From the NCBI GenBank assembly GCA_012798145.1, contig JAAZNT010000390.1, forward strand, positions 1 to 12,112: 12,112 bases of DNA, in the 5' to 3' direction. The notes beneath the pieces were generated by a model. The model was not told the origin of the DNA and made no database searches. It saw nothing but the letters and a program-made list of their open reading frames with translations. The position numbers and the translations under genes are program-made. Each line of letters starts with the position of its first letter. Positions within the stretch are counted from its first letter, which is position 1. This stretch comes from Thermoanaerobaculaceae bacterium (GTDB lineage Bacteria; Acidobacteriota; UBA4820). Of this stretch, positions 1 to 6,980 are shown one piece after another.

Positions 1-2219
1 ATGAGGATTTGTCAAGAGCCGTCAAATACGCTTTTTGCTCGCTTTATAAAGAAGGTCTTATTTACAAAGGCGAATATTTAATAAACTGGTGTGTTTCCTG
101 CGGCACGGCTATTTCAGACCTTGAAGTTGATTATGTGGAAACATCAGGAAATCTCTATTACATAAGATATTTGGGCGAGGAGGGCTCTGAGGGAGTTGTT
201 GTTGCAACCACAAGACCAGAAACCCTTCTTGGAGATACGGCTGTCGCTGTCAATCCTGAGGACGAAAGATTTAAGCAGTTAATTGGCAGCAATGTTATCC
301 TTCCGATTTTTGGCAGAAAAATTCCTGTAATAGCAGATTATATGGTCGATAAAGCATTTGGGACAGGGGCTGTGAAAATAACTCCTGCGCACGATCCCAA
401 TGACTTTGAAGCGGGCAAAAGACACAACCTGCCACTTATAAAAGTTATGAATGAAAAAGGTTTTATGACTGAAGAAGCGGGACGATATAAAGGGCTTTCC
501 CGATTTGAATGTAGGAAGCAAATTGTAAAAGACCTTGAGGCTGATGGGCTTTTAGTCAAGGTGGAGCCTTATAAGCATTCGGTTGGACACTGTCAAAGAT
601 GCAGAACAGTTCTTGAATCAATGGTTTCAAAACAATGGTTCCTGAAAATTGAATCTCTTGCAAAGCCAGCCATTGATGTGGTTGAAAATGGTGAAATTGA
701 AATTATTCCAGAGCATTGGAAAAAAGTTTACCTCAACTGGATGAAAGAAATTCACGATTGGTGTATTTCCAGACAATTGTGGTGGGGACACAGAATACCC
801 GCCTTTTTCTGTCCTTCCTGCGGAAAAAGCGCCGGGGAAAATGATCCGGAGAATAAACTTGTCTCTATTGAAGAAATGAGAGTATGCCCCTACTGCGGAG
901 GAAAAGTAATTCAGGAAGAAGATGTTCTTGATACTTGGTTTTCATCGCAGCTCTGGCCCTTTTCAACGCTGGGATGGCCTGAGGAAACAGTGGATTTCAG
1001 GAAATACTACCCCACATCGGTTATGGAAACAGGTTATGACATCCTCTTTTTCTGGGTTGCAAGAATGATTATGGCAGGTCTGAAATTTACCGGCAAAATA
1101 CCATTTAAAAAAGTTTTTCTGCACGGGCTTGTTAGAGACGCTCACGGTAAAAAGATGAGCAAAACAGCGGGCAATGTCCTCGACCCTCTTGATTTGATTG
1201 AGAAATATGGCGCCGACGCTGTAAGGTTTACTCTTTCAATACTTTGTGTTCCGGGAACGGATGTCAACCTTGACCCGAAAAGGATGGAAGGATACAAGGC
1301 TTTTGCTAATAAACTGTGGAATGCTTCAAGGTTTGTATTAATGCAAATAGAAAGCATGCCGTCAGAGCCGGATTTAGAAAAACTTTCACTTTGGGACAAA
1401 TGGATTTTAAGAGAACTTGGATTTGCTTCCAAAAAGATAAATGAGGCACTTGAGAATTTCAGGTTCTATGAGGCTTCAGACATCATTTATCATTTTGTTT
1501 GGCACACTTATTGCGACTGGTATGTCGAAGTGGCAAAATCTTCTCTTGCGGGTGATTTTCCTGAAGAGAGAAAGAACGCTGTTAAATGGGTATTACTGAA
1601 AGTGTTAAATGATTCAATCAAACTCCTACATCCTTTTATGCCTTTTGTCACTGAAGAGCTCTGGCAGAAAATCAACGGAGAAGGGAAATCATTTTTGGCT
1701 GTAACCAAATATCCAGAAGGAGAGGAATTGTTTGATTCTTCAATAACATCGCAAACGGAAGAGCTATGCGAACTTGTTTCCGCCATAAGAAACATCAGGA
1801 CAGAAAAGCAAATTCCGCCATCGAGAAGAATAGATGTATCTTTGAAGCCATTTTCTGAGAAATCTACATTATTAATTGAAGAGAATATAAATGAGATAAA
1901 AACTCTGGCGAAGATATCCTCTTTTTCTTTCGGAGAACATTCTAATAGCGAAACTGCATTAACATCTGTTGTAAAGCTTGGCAAAGTTTTTGTTCTAAAC
2001 ATTGAAACAAAAATTGACAAAAAGAAAGAAATAGAGAAACTTTCCAACGAATTGAAAAAAATCATCGCAGAAAAGGAAAGATTTGAAAACAAACTGAACA
2101 ACCCCAATTTTATTGAGAGAGCTCCAAAAGAGGTCATTGAAAAGCACAAAGAAATTCTTTCTAACTTTGAGAAAAAAGAAAAGGAAATAAAAGAGGTTTT
2201 GGAAAAGCTTTCTACTTGA
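1..2219 (+). CDS. valS: Valine-tRNA ligase, 5'-truncated by the window edge
   Basis: Class I aminoacyl-tRNA synthetase that charges tRNA-Val with valine in the cytoplasm. The reading frame is already open at base 3 (codons Glu-Asp-Leu-Ser-Arg-Ala-Val), so the TTG at 9 is internal and not the start. Roughly 130-150 N-terminal residues, including the HIGH motif, lie outside the window. Visible parts, in order: a Cys-x-x-Cys knuckle (NWCVSCG) and AISDLEVDY; the CP1 editing domain with TTRPETLLGDTAVAVNP and GTGAVKITPAHDPNDFE; ISRQLWWGHRIP; a Cys-x-x-Cys pair repeated as CPSCG and CPYCGG; DVLDTWFSSQLWPFSTLGWP; the KMSK loop (KKMSKTAGN, KMSKT at 1152-1166); the anticodon-binding domain; and a C-terminal Lys/Glu-rich coiled coil (about 2010-2216), as is usual for bacterial ValS. 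The stop TGA (2217-2219) lies inside the -35 box of the next promoter. Nothing in the visible part looks degenerate. Confidence 0.98.
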   Translation, partial: EDLSRAVKYAFCSLYKEGLIYKGEYLINWCVSCGTAISDLEVDYVETSGNLYYIRYLGEEGSEGVVVATTRPETLLGDTAVAVNPEDERFKQLIGSNVILPIFGRKIPVIADYMVDKAFGTGAVKITPAHDPNDFEAGKRHNLPLIKVMNEKGFMTEEAGRYKGLSRFECRKQIVKDLEADGLLVKVEPYKHSVGHCQRCRTVLESMVSKQWFLKIESLAKPAIDVVENGEIEIIPEHWKKVYLNWMKEIHDWCISRQLWWGHRIPAFFCPSCGKSAGENDPENKLVSIEEMRVCPYCGGKVIQEEDVLDTWFSSQLWPFSTLGWPEETVDFRKYYPTSVMETGYDILFFWVARMIMAGLKFTGKIPFKKVFLHGLVRDAHGKKMSKTAGNVLDPLDLIEKYGADAVRFTLSILCVPGTDVNLDPKRMEGYKAFANKLWNASRFVLMQIESMPSEPDLEKLSLWDKWILRELGFASKKINEALENFRFYEASDIIYHFVWHTYCDWYVEVAKSSLAGDFPEERKNAVKWVLLKVLNDSIKLLHPFMPFVTEELWQKINGEGKSFLAVTKYPEGEELFDSSITSQTEELCELVSAIRNIRTEKQIPPSRRIDVSLKPFSEKSTLLIEENINEIKTLAKISSFSFGEHSNSETALTSVVKLGKVFVLNIETKIDKKKEIEKLSNELKKIIAEKERFENKLNNPNFIERAPKEVIEKHKEILSNFEKKEKEIKEVLEKLST

Positions 2220-2244
2220 CAAATAATTTTTTTGATTTTAAATT
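2216..2244 (+). promoter_or_regulatory. Sigma-70-type promoter overlapping the valS stop
   Basis: A perfect TTGACA -35 box (2216-2221) is followed, after exactly 17 bases, by TAAATT (2239-2244, 4 of 6 matches to TATAAT). The predicted transcription start is near 2251, giving a leader of under 20 bases before the ATG at 2268. The valS stop codon is contained in the -35 box. The same TTGACA-N17-TAAATT arrangement occurs upstream of ricT on the other strand. It probably drives the small membrane protein gene and the adenosine deaminase-like gene independently of valS. Confidence 0.6.
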
Positions 2245-2267
2245 ATTGATTGGAAGGAGTATTTGAG

Positions 2268-2633
2268 ATGAGGAAAAGAGAAGCGGGAAAGATTGATTTC
2301 GGGTTGATACTTTTTATTGCTATCCTTGCTGCAATTATTTTCTTTCTTTTTAGATATGTTCCTCCAAGAGTGAATGCTATGCAATTTAAGGAAGAGATGA
2401 ATAAATTCAATGTTGATCCTGATTACAAAACAAGAATACTAACTGAAGAGCAAGTTCAAAATATGCTTTATGAAAAAGCACAGGAATTGAAGCTCCCTAT
2501 TGAGAAAAAACAAATTGTAGTTGGAAGAACGGGAGAAGATTATAAAATTGAAGTATCTTTTCAAATCCCAATTGATTTAAAAATTACAACAATTTATCAG
2601 AAATACGATTTCAAAGAGCCGAGAAATCTTTGA
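2268..2633 (+). CDS. Small single-pass membrane protein, DUF4845-like
   Basis: A 121-residue protein of unknown function. The start is the ATG at 2268, preceded by the ribosome binding site GGAAGGAG (2252-2259) 8 bases upstream; the in-frame TTG at 2250 overlaps that site and is not needed. A short basic N-terminus (MRKREAGK) precedes one hydrophobic segment at about residues 11-29. The rest (about 30-121) is a soluble domain: a helical, charged part followed by an alternating strand-like part (KQIVVGR, YKIEVSFQIPIDLKITTIYQ). By the positive-inside rule the C-terminal domain should be outside the cytoplasm. The layout of short basic tail, one helix, a 'VPxR'-type juxtamembrane stretch and a small alpha/beta domain resembles the DUF4845 family, but this is resemblance only. 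It is followed one base later by the deaminase-like gene. Confidence 0.8.
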   Translation: MRKREAGKIDFGLILFIAILAAIIFFLFRYVPPRVNAMQFKEEMNKFNVDPDYKTRILTEEQVQNMLYEKAQELKLPIEKKQIVVGRTGEDYKIEVSFQIPIDLKITTIYQKYDFKEPRNL

Positions 2634-2634
2634 T

Positions 2635-3582
2635 TTGGCTCTGAAACCCTCTGCTTTAATTGAGCTTCATCTTCATCTTGAGGGAAGCATCTATCCTTCG
2701 GATGCTATTTTCCTTTGTCAAAAGAACAAAATCCCTTTTAACAATAATATGTATCGCCACTCAAATTTTGAAATATTCTTAAAGCATTTCGGCGATGCAG
2801 TTTCTTTATTAAAGGACAAGGAAGATTTAGTTTTTATATTGCAAAATCATCTTAAAAGATTGAAAAGGTGGGGAGTTGTTTATGCGGAAATTAGAGTCTC
2901 TCCTTCTGTTTGGGAACGATTTGGTTTAAACGCAGAGGAAAGCGCAAAATATTTATTTTCCAGTAACTTAGATCCGATCATTAAGCACAATTTTATAGTT
3001 GAATCCGTAAGGCATTGGGACAAGGAATCTATAGAGAGAGATTTCAATATAGCAATTAAATACAAAAATAAAGTGAAAGCTTTTGGAATAGGGGGCAACG
3101 AGATTCTTGCTCCAATAGAAGATTTTAAGTTTCTTTTTGAAGAATGCTCGAAAAATGGAATTGTTTTCATTCCTCATTGCGGAGAAGTTTCTCCAGCAGA
3201 TGAAGTTTTAAAAGCAATTGAATATGGGGCAAAAAAAATAGGGCATGGAATAAAGTCGTCTCAAAGTGAGATAGTTATGAATAAATTGAAAGAAAACGAT
3301 GTTCATCTTGAGATTTGTCCCACAAGCAATTTGCTCACAGGAGCGGTTAAAAGAAACAGCCCACACCCCCTTAAAACATTCTATGACTATAAGGTAGAAT
3401 TCTCCGTTTCAACCGATGATCCGGGGCTTTTTCTTACAACAATAAAAAAAGAACTTTTTTTTGCTGAAAAGATGCTTGAAAACCAAAGCGAAGCGCTATT
3501 AATAATTCAAAAAGACGCATTGAAAGCGTCTTTGTTGACCCCGAAAGAAAAAGAATTTATCTTAACAAAATATTATTTGTGA
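2635..3582 (+). CDS. Adenosine deaminase-family amidohydrolase
   Basis: A 315-residue metal-dependent deaminase of the adenosine deaminase/AMP deaminase family, which removes the amino group from adenosine or a related purine nucleoside in the cytoplasm. All expected active-site residues are visible: the zinc-binding HxH at H12 and H14 (ELHLHLEGS), H181 and E184 in PHCGE, H204 in KIGHGI, and the D261-D262 pair in STDDPG. The family signatures VYAEIRVSP (82-90), GIGGNE (151-156) and LEICPTSNLLTG (225-236) are present. The TTG start at 2635 is the only plausible one: it places ELHLHLEGS at the usual distance from the N-terminus, but no good ribosome binding site precedes it, so translation probably relies on coupling to the upstream gene, whose stop lies one base before. 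The substrate is not certain: adenosine, adenine and aminodeoxyfutalosine deaminases share these motifs, so no symbol is given. Confidence 0.88.
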   Translation: MALKPSALIELHLHLEGSIYPSDAIFLCQKNKIPFNNNMYRHSNFEIFLKHFGDAVSLLKDKEDLVFILQNHLKRLKRWGVVYAEIRVSPSVWERFGLNAEESAKYLFSSNLDPIIKHNFIVESVRHWDKESIERDFNIAIKYKNKVKAFGIGGNEILAPIEDFKFLFEECSKNGIVFIPHCGEVSPADEVLKAIEYGAKKIGHGIKSSQSEIVMNKLKENDVHLEICPTSNLLTGAVKRNSPHPLKTFYDYKVEFSVSTDDPGLFLTTIKKELFFAEKMLENQSEALLIIQKDALKASLLTPKEKEFILTKYYL

Positions 3583-3620
3583 ACGGAATTAGTTTGGCTC
3601 TATAATTTCAGCTCCGTTCA
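3580..3620. repeat. Inverted repeat joining the ends of two convergent genes
   Basis: TGAACGGA (3580-3587) is perfectly complementary to TCCGTTCA (3613-3620). A second short pairing inside it, AATTA (3587-3591) with TAATT (3603-3607), would extend the stem past a bulge. The left arm contains the stop codon of the deaminase-like gene and the right arm lies in the last codons of serS. Neither strand has a proper run of T after the stem, so this is at best a weak bidirectional transcription end or an mRNA 3'-end structure. No better terminator exists in the 6-base gap between the two genes. Confidence 0.35.
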
Positions 3621-4869
3621 AATACTTTCTCAGAACTTCTGGAATGACAACGCTTCCATCTTTTCTCTGGTAGTTCTCCAAAATCGCAACAACTGTTCTG
3701 CCGACGGCAAGTCCAGAGCCATTGAGGGTGTGAACAAATCTTGTTTTCCCACCGACTTTGGGTTTGAATCTTATTTGGGCTCTTCTTGCCTGAAAATCCT
3801 CAAAATTAGAGCAGGAAGATATTTCCCTGTAAAGAGATTGAGAGGGAAGCCAAACTTCAAGGTCGTAAGTTTTTGCCGATGAGAAAGACATATCTCCTGT
3901 TGAGAGTGTGACTCTTCTGTATGGAAGATTTAAGTATTCAAGAATTCTTTCTGCATCTCTTGTCAGTTTTTCAAGTTCGTTGTAAGAATTATCGGGATGA
4001 GCAAATTTGACGAGTTCAACTTTATGAAATTGATGCTGCCTGATCATTCCTTTTGTATCTTTACCATAAGACCCTGCTTCGGATCTAAAGCATGGCGTAA
4101 AAGCACAATACGATATGGGCAAATCCTCTTCAGAGAGTATTTCGTCTCTATGAAGGTTTGTTACAGGAACTTCCGCTGTAGGTATTAGATAGAACTCGCC
4201 TCCGTCAACTTTGAAAAGATCCGCTTCAAATTTGGGAAGATTTCCGGTGCCATAAAGAGCCGCGGCTTTTACAAGATACGGGGGCAAAACCTCAATATAT
4301 CCATTTTCTTTGGTGTGAACATCAATCATAAAATTAATGAGAGCCCTTTCGAGCGCCGCACCCATTTTTTTGCATACAACAAAACGCGCTCCGGAGATCT
4401 TTGCAGCTCTTTGGAAATCAAAGATCCCAAGTTGTTCACCCAATTCGTCATGGCTTTTTGGCTCAAAATCAAAAGATGGAATCTCACCCCATTTCTTTTC
4501 CTCCCTGTTGTAAGTCTCATCTTTGCCAACAGGAACATCTATATTGGGTGTATTTGGGATAATGAGAAGCAGATTTTTTAACTCTGCTTCTTTTTCTTGA
4601 GCCAAAACTTCAATTTCTTCAATTGAGTGCGAGATTTTTTCTATTTCAGCGAGCACTTCGGAAGCGTCCTTATTTTCCCTTTTTAACTTGCCTATTTCTT
4701 TGCTTAAAGCATTTTTTCTTGCTTTCAACTGCTCAACTTCGGTAGTTTTTGAGCGCCAATCTTCATCAAGTGCAAACGCTTTTTCAATTATCTCAGACGG
4801 AACATTCTTTCTTGAAAGAAGTTCAATCACTTCATCTTTGTTGTTTCTTATTCTTTGAATGTCTATCAT
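3589..4869 (-). CDS. serS: Serine-tRNA ligase
   Basis: Class II aminoacyl-tRNA synthetase charging tRNA-Ser (and tRNA-Sec where present) with serine in the cytoplasm. The 426-residue length is normal for bacteria. The N-terminus MIDIQRIRNN is typical. Residues about 27-103 form the long antiparallel coiled-coil arm that grips the tRNA variable arm (Lys/Glu-rich heptads). The catalytic core follows: TAEVP (231-235), motif 2 FRSEAGSYGKDTKGMIRQHQF (from 261), EISSCSNFEDFQARR (349-363), and motif 3 with LNGSGLAVGRTVVAILENYQ (from 382). It is the last gene of the ricT-hfq-like-pdxA-serS operon. Its ATG shares one base with the pdxA stop (TAATG) and has no strong ribosome binding site of its own, so it is probably translated by coupling. 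It converges on the deaminase-like gene. Confidence 0.98.
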   Translation of the reverse strand: MIDIQRIRNNKDEVIELLSRKNVPSEIIEKAFALDEDWRSKTTEVEQLKARKNALSKEIGKLKRENKDASEVLAEIEKISHSIEEIEVLAQEKEAELKNLLLIIPNTPNIDVPVGKDETYNREEKKWGEIPSFDFEPKSHDELGEQLGIFDFQRAAKISGARFVVCKKMGAALERALINFMIDVHTKENGYIEVLPPYLVKAAALYGTGNLPKFEADLFKVDGGEFYLIPTAEVPVTNLHRDEILSEEDLPISYCAFTPCFRSEAGSYGKDTKGMIRQHQFHKVELVKFAHPDNSYNELEKLTRDAERILEYLNLPYRRVTLSTGDMSFSSAKTYDLEVWLPSQSLYREISSCSNFEDFQARRAQIRFKPKVGGKTRFVHTLNGSGLAVGRTVVAILENYQRKDGSVVIPEVLRKYLNGAEIIEPN

Positions 4870-5783
4870 TATTTTTTCCCGATAAGTTTAATGCCTTCCA
4901 AAATTGCCCTTCTGAAACTTTCCGGGTCGGCTTTGTGCTTTCCAGAGAGATCAAAAGCAGGTCCGTGATCAGGTGAAGTTCTTAAATAAGGAAGACCAAG
5001 CGTCAAATTGACAGCGTGTCCTTTGCTCAATAATTTTGCAGGAATCATTCCTTGATCATGATAAAGCGTGATAGCCACAACTCCCTTTTTATTTTCGTAA
5101 ACAAAGAAACTGTCTGAAGCGAATGGCCCCTCTATGTCAAACCCCTTGCCTTTCAGTTCCTCGACTGCCGGGAGAATACATTCAATCTCTTCCCTGCCTG
5201 TCAGTCCGCCTTCTCCTGCGTGAGGGTTTAACCCCATTATTCTATATTTGGGTTTGATTTTAAGTTGCTTCAAGATTTTTTCGTTAAGTCCTAAAATCCA
5301 CTCAACCAAAAGGTCTTTGCTAAGCTTGGAAGGGACATCTTTAAGAGAAATATGGCGTGTAAAAAGAGCCACCATAGATTTTCCAGTGAGGAAAACCATA
5401 TATGTCGATGTATTGTATCGGTTTGCAAAATATTCTGTATGCCCCTGAAATGGAACACCGCACCTTCTTATAGCTTCTTTGGAAACTGGTCCTGTTACGA
5501 GAAGGTCATATTCGCCGCTATCCATTCTTCTTACCGCTTCTTCAATGGCAAGAAGGGCTATTCGTCCATTGTCGGGATGGGGCCTTTTGTGGAAAGCAAG
5601 CTCTTCAAGATCAACATCAATAACCTTGACTGATGAGGGCAATTTTCCTATTGCTCTTTTTGGTCCAATGACAGTGTAGTCGCCTTTTGAAAGAACCTCT
5701 TTTTCTGTAAGAATTATTTGAAGAATTTCTGGACCTATTCCTCCGGGATCTCCAACAGTTACAATAATTTTTGGCGATTTCAT
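4869..5783 (-). CDS. pdxA: 4-hydroxythreonine-4-phosphate dehydrogenase
   Basis: NAD-dependent enzyme that oxidises and decarboxylates 4-phosphohydroxy-L-threonine in the deoxyxylulose 5-phosphate-dependent route to pyridoxal phosphate. At 304 residues it is slightly shorter than E. coli PdxA. It begins with the typical VTVGDPGGIGPE (8-19). VTGPVSKEAI (96-105) and GHTEYFANRY (114-123) form the substrate site. The three histidines expected to bind the divalent metal are in TRHISL (H144), LNPHAGEGG (H188) and LYHDQGMIP (H242). The C-terminus carries TLGLPYLRTSPDHGPAFDL (261-279). Its ATG overlaps the stop of the Hfq-like gene by four bases (ATGA), and a site reading AAAGGAGC lies upstream (plus-strand 5791-5798). 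No role linking it to the RNA-related genes in front is evident beyond shared transcription. Confidence 0.97.
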   Translation of the reverse strand: MKSPKIIVTVGDPGGIGPEILQIILTEKEVLSKGDYTVIGPKRAIGKLPSSVKVIDVDLEELAFHKRPHPDNGRIALLAIEEAVRRMDSGEYDLLVTGPVSKEAIRRCGVPFQGHTEYFANRYNTSTYMVFLTGKSMVALFTRHISLKDVPSKLSKDLLVEWILGLNEKILKQLKIKPKYRIMGLNPHAGEGGLTGREEIECILPAVEELKGKGFDIEGPFASDSFFVYENKKGVVAITLYHDQGMIPAKLLSKGHAVNLTLGLPYLRTSPDHGPAFDLSGKHKADPESFRRAILEGIKLIGKK

Positions 5784-6163
5784 CCTTGTCGCTCCTTTGT
5801 AATATACTTTATTGAATGCTTGAAAATAAGATAATTTTGTTCATTGTAGGTGTGAACTTTAATGCAGTTCTTGTCATACCACTCTATCCAGCCGTGAATC
5901 TCTTCGCCGTCAAGAAGAACAACTACAAGCTGAGTTTTTCCGGTCATTTGCTTTGAGTAGTAAAAATTCTCTGCATTGGTCTGTTCTGGTGGAATCTGTT
6001 TGTGGCGGGGTCCTGTCGAGCCGCCGTGCTGAGATGGCTGGCGTGGATTTAATGGTGTGGTTTCTCTTGACGATTCTCCGTCTCTGACAACTTTCTCCTG
6101 TGGATGTTCTTTCTGCCTGCGGTACTGGTTTAAATTTGGTCTGAACAATTTTCTTTCACTCAT
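5780..6163 (-). CDS. Hfq-like Sm-domain protein with N-terminal extension
   Basis: A 127-residue protein whose C-terminal part (about 62-123) looks like the Hfq RNA chaperone. N63-x-x-x-F67 stands where Hfq has QDPFLN. LVVVLLDGEEIHGWIEWYDK (79-98) matches Sm1 (Hfq: IYLVNGIKLQGQIESFD), and LIFKHSIKYI (112-121) matches Sm2, with F114-K115-H116 in place of Hfq's YKH. The linker before KH is about two residues longer than in E. coli. The Hfq rim arginine patch (RRER) is not conserved: YYSKQMTGK is there instead. Residues 1-60 are a polar, Pro/Gln/Arg/Lys-rich, probably disordered tail with net positive charge. Inference: a hexameric or related Sm ring binding RNA, with the tail adding RNA contacts. 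The ATG has a strong site AAAGGAG (plus 6170-6176) inside ricT and overlaps the ricT end by 8 bases. From memory, similar extended Hfq-like proteins occur in Acidobacteriota. Plain hfq identity is not claimed. Confidence 0.85.
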   Translation of the reverse strand: MSERKLFRPNLNQYRRQKEHPQEKVVRDGESSRETTPLNPRQPSQHGGSTGPRHKQIPPEQTNAENFYYSKQMTGKTQLVVVLLDGEEIHGWIEWYDKNCIKVHTYNEQNYLIFKHSIKYITKERQG

Positions 6164-6851
6164 CTTTTACTCCTTTGGAGAAAGGTTCTCCGCTTTCATT
6201 TTCTTCCGTTTGTGCGGCGCCCTTTTCCGCTTCAACTTCATATCTTAGACAGCACATAAGTCTTCCACAGACTCCCGATATTTTAGTGGGATTCAATGTT
6301 AAACCTTGATCTTTAGCCATTTTTACCGTTACCGGGGCGAATTCATTTAAATGGGAGGAACAGCATAATTCAATTCCGCAGTGCCCGATTCCTCCGCAAA
6401 TTTTAGTTTCGTCTCTTACTCCTATTTGTCTCATTTCAATTCTGATTTTAAATGTTCTTGCGAGTATTTTAACAAGCTCTCTAAAATCTACCCTGCTTTC
6501 CGCAGTGTAATAAAAAATCATTTTTGACGAGTCAAAATAGTGGTGAACTTTTACAAGTCTCATAGACAAGCCGAGGTCTTTTGCCGTCCTTTTGCAAAAC
6601 TTGAACGCTTCTTCCTCTATGGCTCTCTGTTCTTTTCTTTTGGTTAAGTCTTCTTCTGACGCTTCTCTTAATACTTCCCCTTTTCTTGAATTTAGAAAAG
6701 GTTCAAGACAGTCGCACCTTCCACTGACTTCTCCCAACTGTTCCATTGAATCAATGTTGATTATTACATTTGCTCCTTTTGGATAAGCAACAGAGGAGGT
6801 GGCATAAACTGCTCTGCTTTGGCTTTCAAGTTGAATTTTCAATAAACTCAT
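6156..6851 (-). CDS. ricT: PSP1-domain protein, RicT/YaaT family
   Basis: A 231-residue PSP1-domain protein. In Bacillus subtilis, RicT (YaaT) joins RicA and RicF in an Fe-S cluster-carrying complex that steers RNase Y in mRNA processing; elsewhere its role is less clear. Seen here: a beta-rich N-terminus with SVAYPKGANVIINID (20-34), then RCDC (45-48), a charged helical stretch (about 64-90), VHHYFDSSKMIFYYTAESRVDFRELVKIL (102-130, the PSP1 core), and a cysteine-rich signature CGGIGHCGIELCCS (152-165) followed by GVCGRLMCCLRYE (193-205). The cysteines at 46, 48, 152, 158, 163, 164, 195, 200 and 201 are the likely cluster ligands. The C-terminal tail (206-231) is acidic. The ATG at 6851 has no strong ribosome binding site (an AAGG lies about 13 bases up). 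It is the first gene of a four-gene operon. Confidence 0.93.
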   Translation of the reverse strand: MSLLKIQLESQSRAVYATSSVAYPKGANVIINIDSMEQLGEVSGRCDCLEPFLNSRKGEVLREASEEDLTKRKEQRAIEEEAFKFCKRTAKDLGLSMRLVKVHHYFDSSKMIFYYTAESRVDFRELVKILARTFKIRIEMRQIGVRDETKICGGIGHCGIELCCSSHLNEFAPVTVKMAKDQGLTLNPTKISGVCGRLMCCLRYEVEAEKGAAQTEENESGEPFSKGVKDE

Positions 6852-6876
6852 TTAATTTCAGCCTTTTTCAAAAAAT

Positions 6877-6895
6877 GACTCTTTTTAAAAGAGTC
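6877..6895 (-). promoter_or_regulatory. Palindrome plus T-tract in the ricT leader
   Basis: GACTCTTTT and AAAAGAGTC flank a single base, forming a 9-base-pair inverted repeat. On the minus strand it is followed by A and six T (6875-6870). It sits downstream of the predicted ricT start point (about 6902) and about 25 bases before the ricT ATG. The hairpin-plus-T shape resembles a weak intrinsic terminator, so it may act as a leader attenuator. It could instead be a protein-binding palindrome, or a terminator for yjbQ read-through that the operon tolerates. The stem is AT-rich and therefore weak. Confidence 0.4.
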
Positions 6896-6908
6896 GCATA
6901 CGGGTATA

Positions 6909-6937
6909 AATTTACGCAAAGATTTGTTATTTGTCAA
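6909..6937 (-). promoter_or_regulatory. Sigma-70-type promoter for the ricT operon
   Basis: On the minus strand there is a perfect TTGACA (plus 6932-6937), a 17-base spacer, and TAAATT (plus 6909-6914). The start point would be near 6902, leaving a leader of about 50 bases before the ricT ATG that contains the palindrome at 6877-6895. It lies in the 129-base gap between yjbQ and ricT, where I see no other gene. It should drive ricT, the Hfq-like gene, pdxA and serS. Confidence 0.65.
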
Positions 6938-6980
6938 GTTTTTCTTTTTCATCTTTATTTTCTTTCCGGTGATGAGCAAC

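Noticed and set aside
1508..2149. 213-codon open frame on the minus strand opposite valS
   Set aside because: It lies wholly antisense to a clear valS coding region, and its Ser/Phe-rich product shows no domain; it mirrors the Lys/Glu-rich coiled coil.
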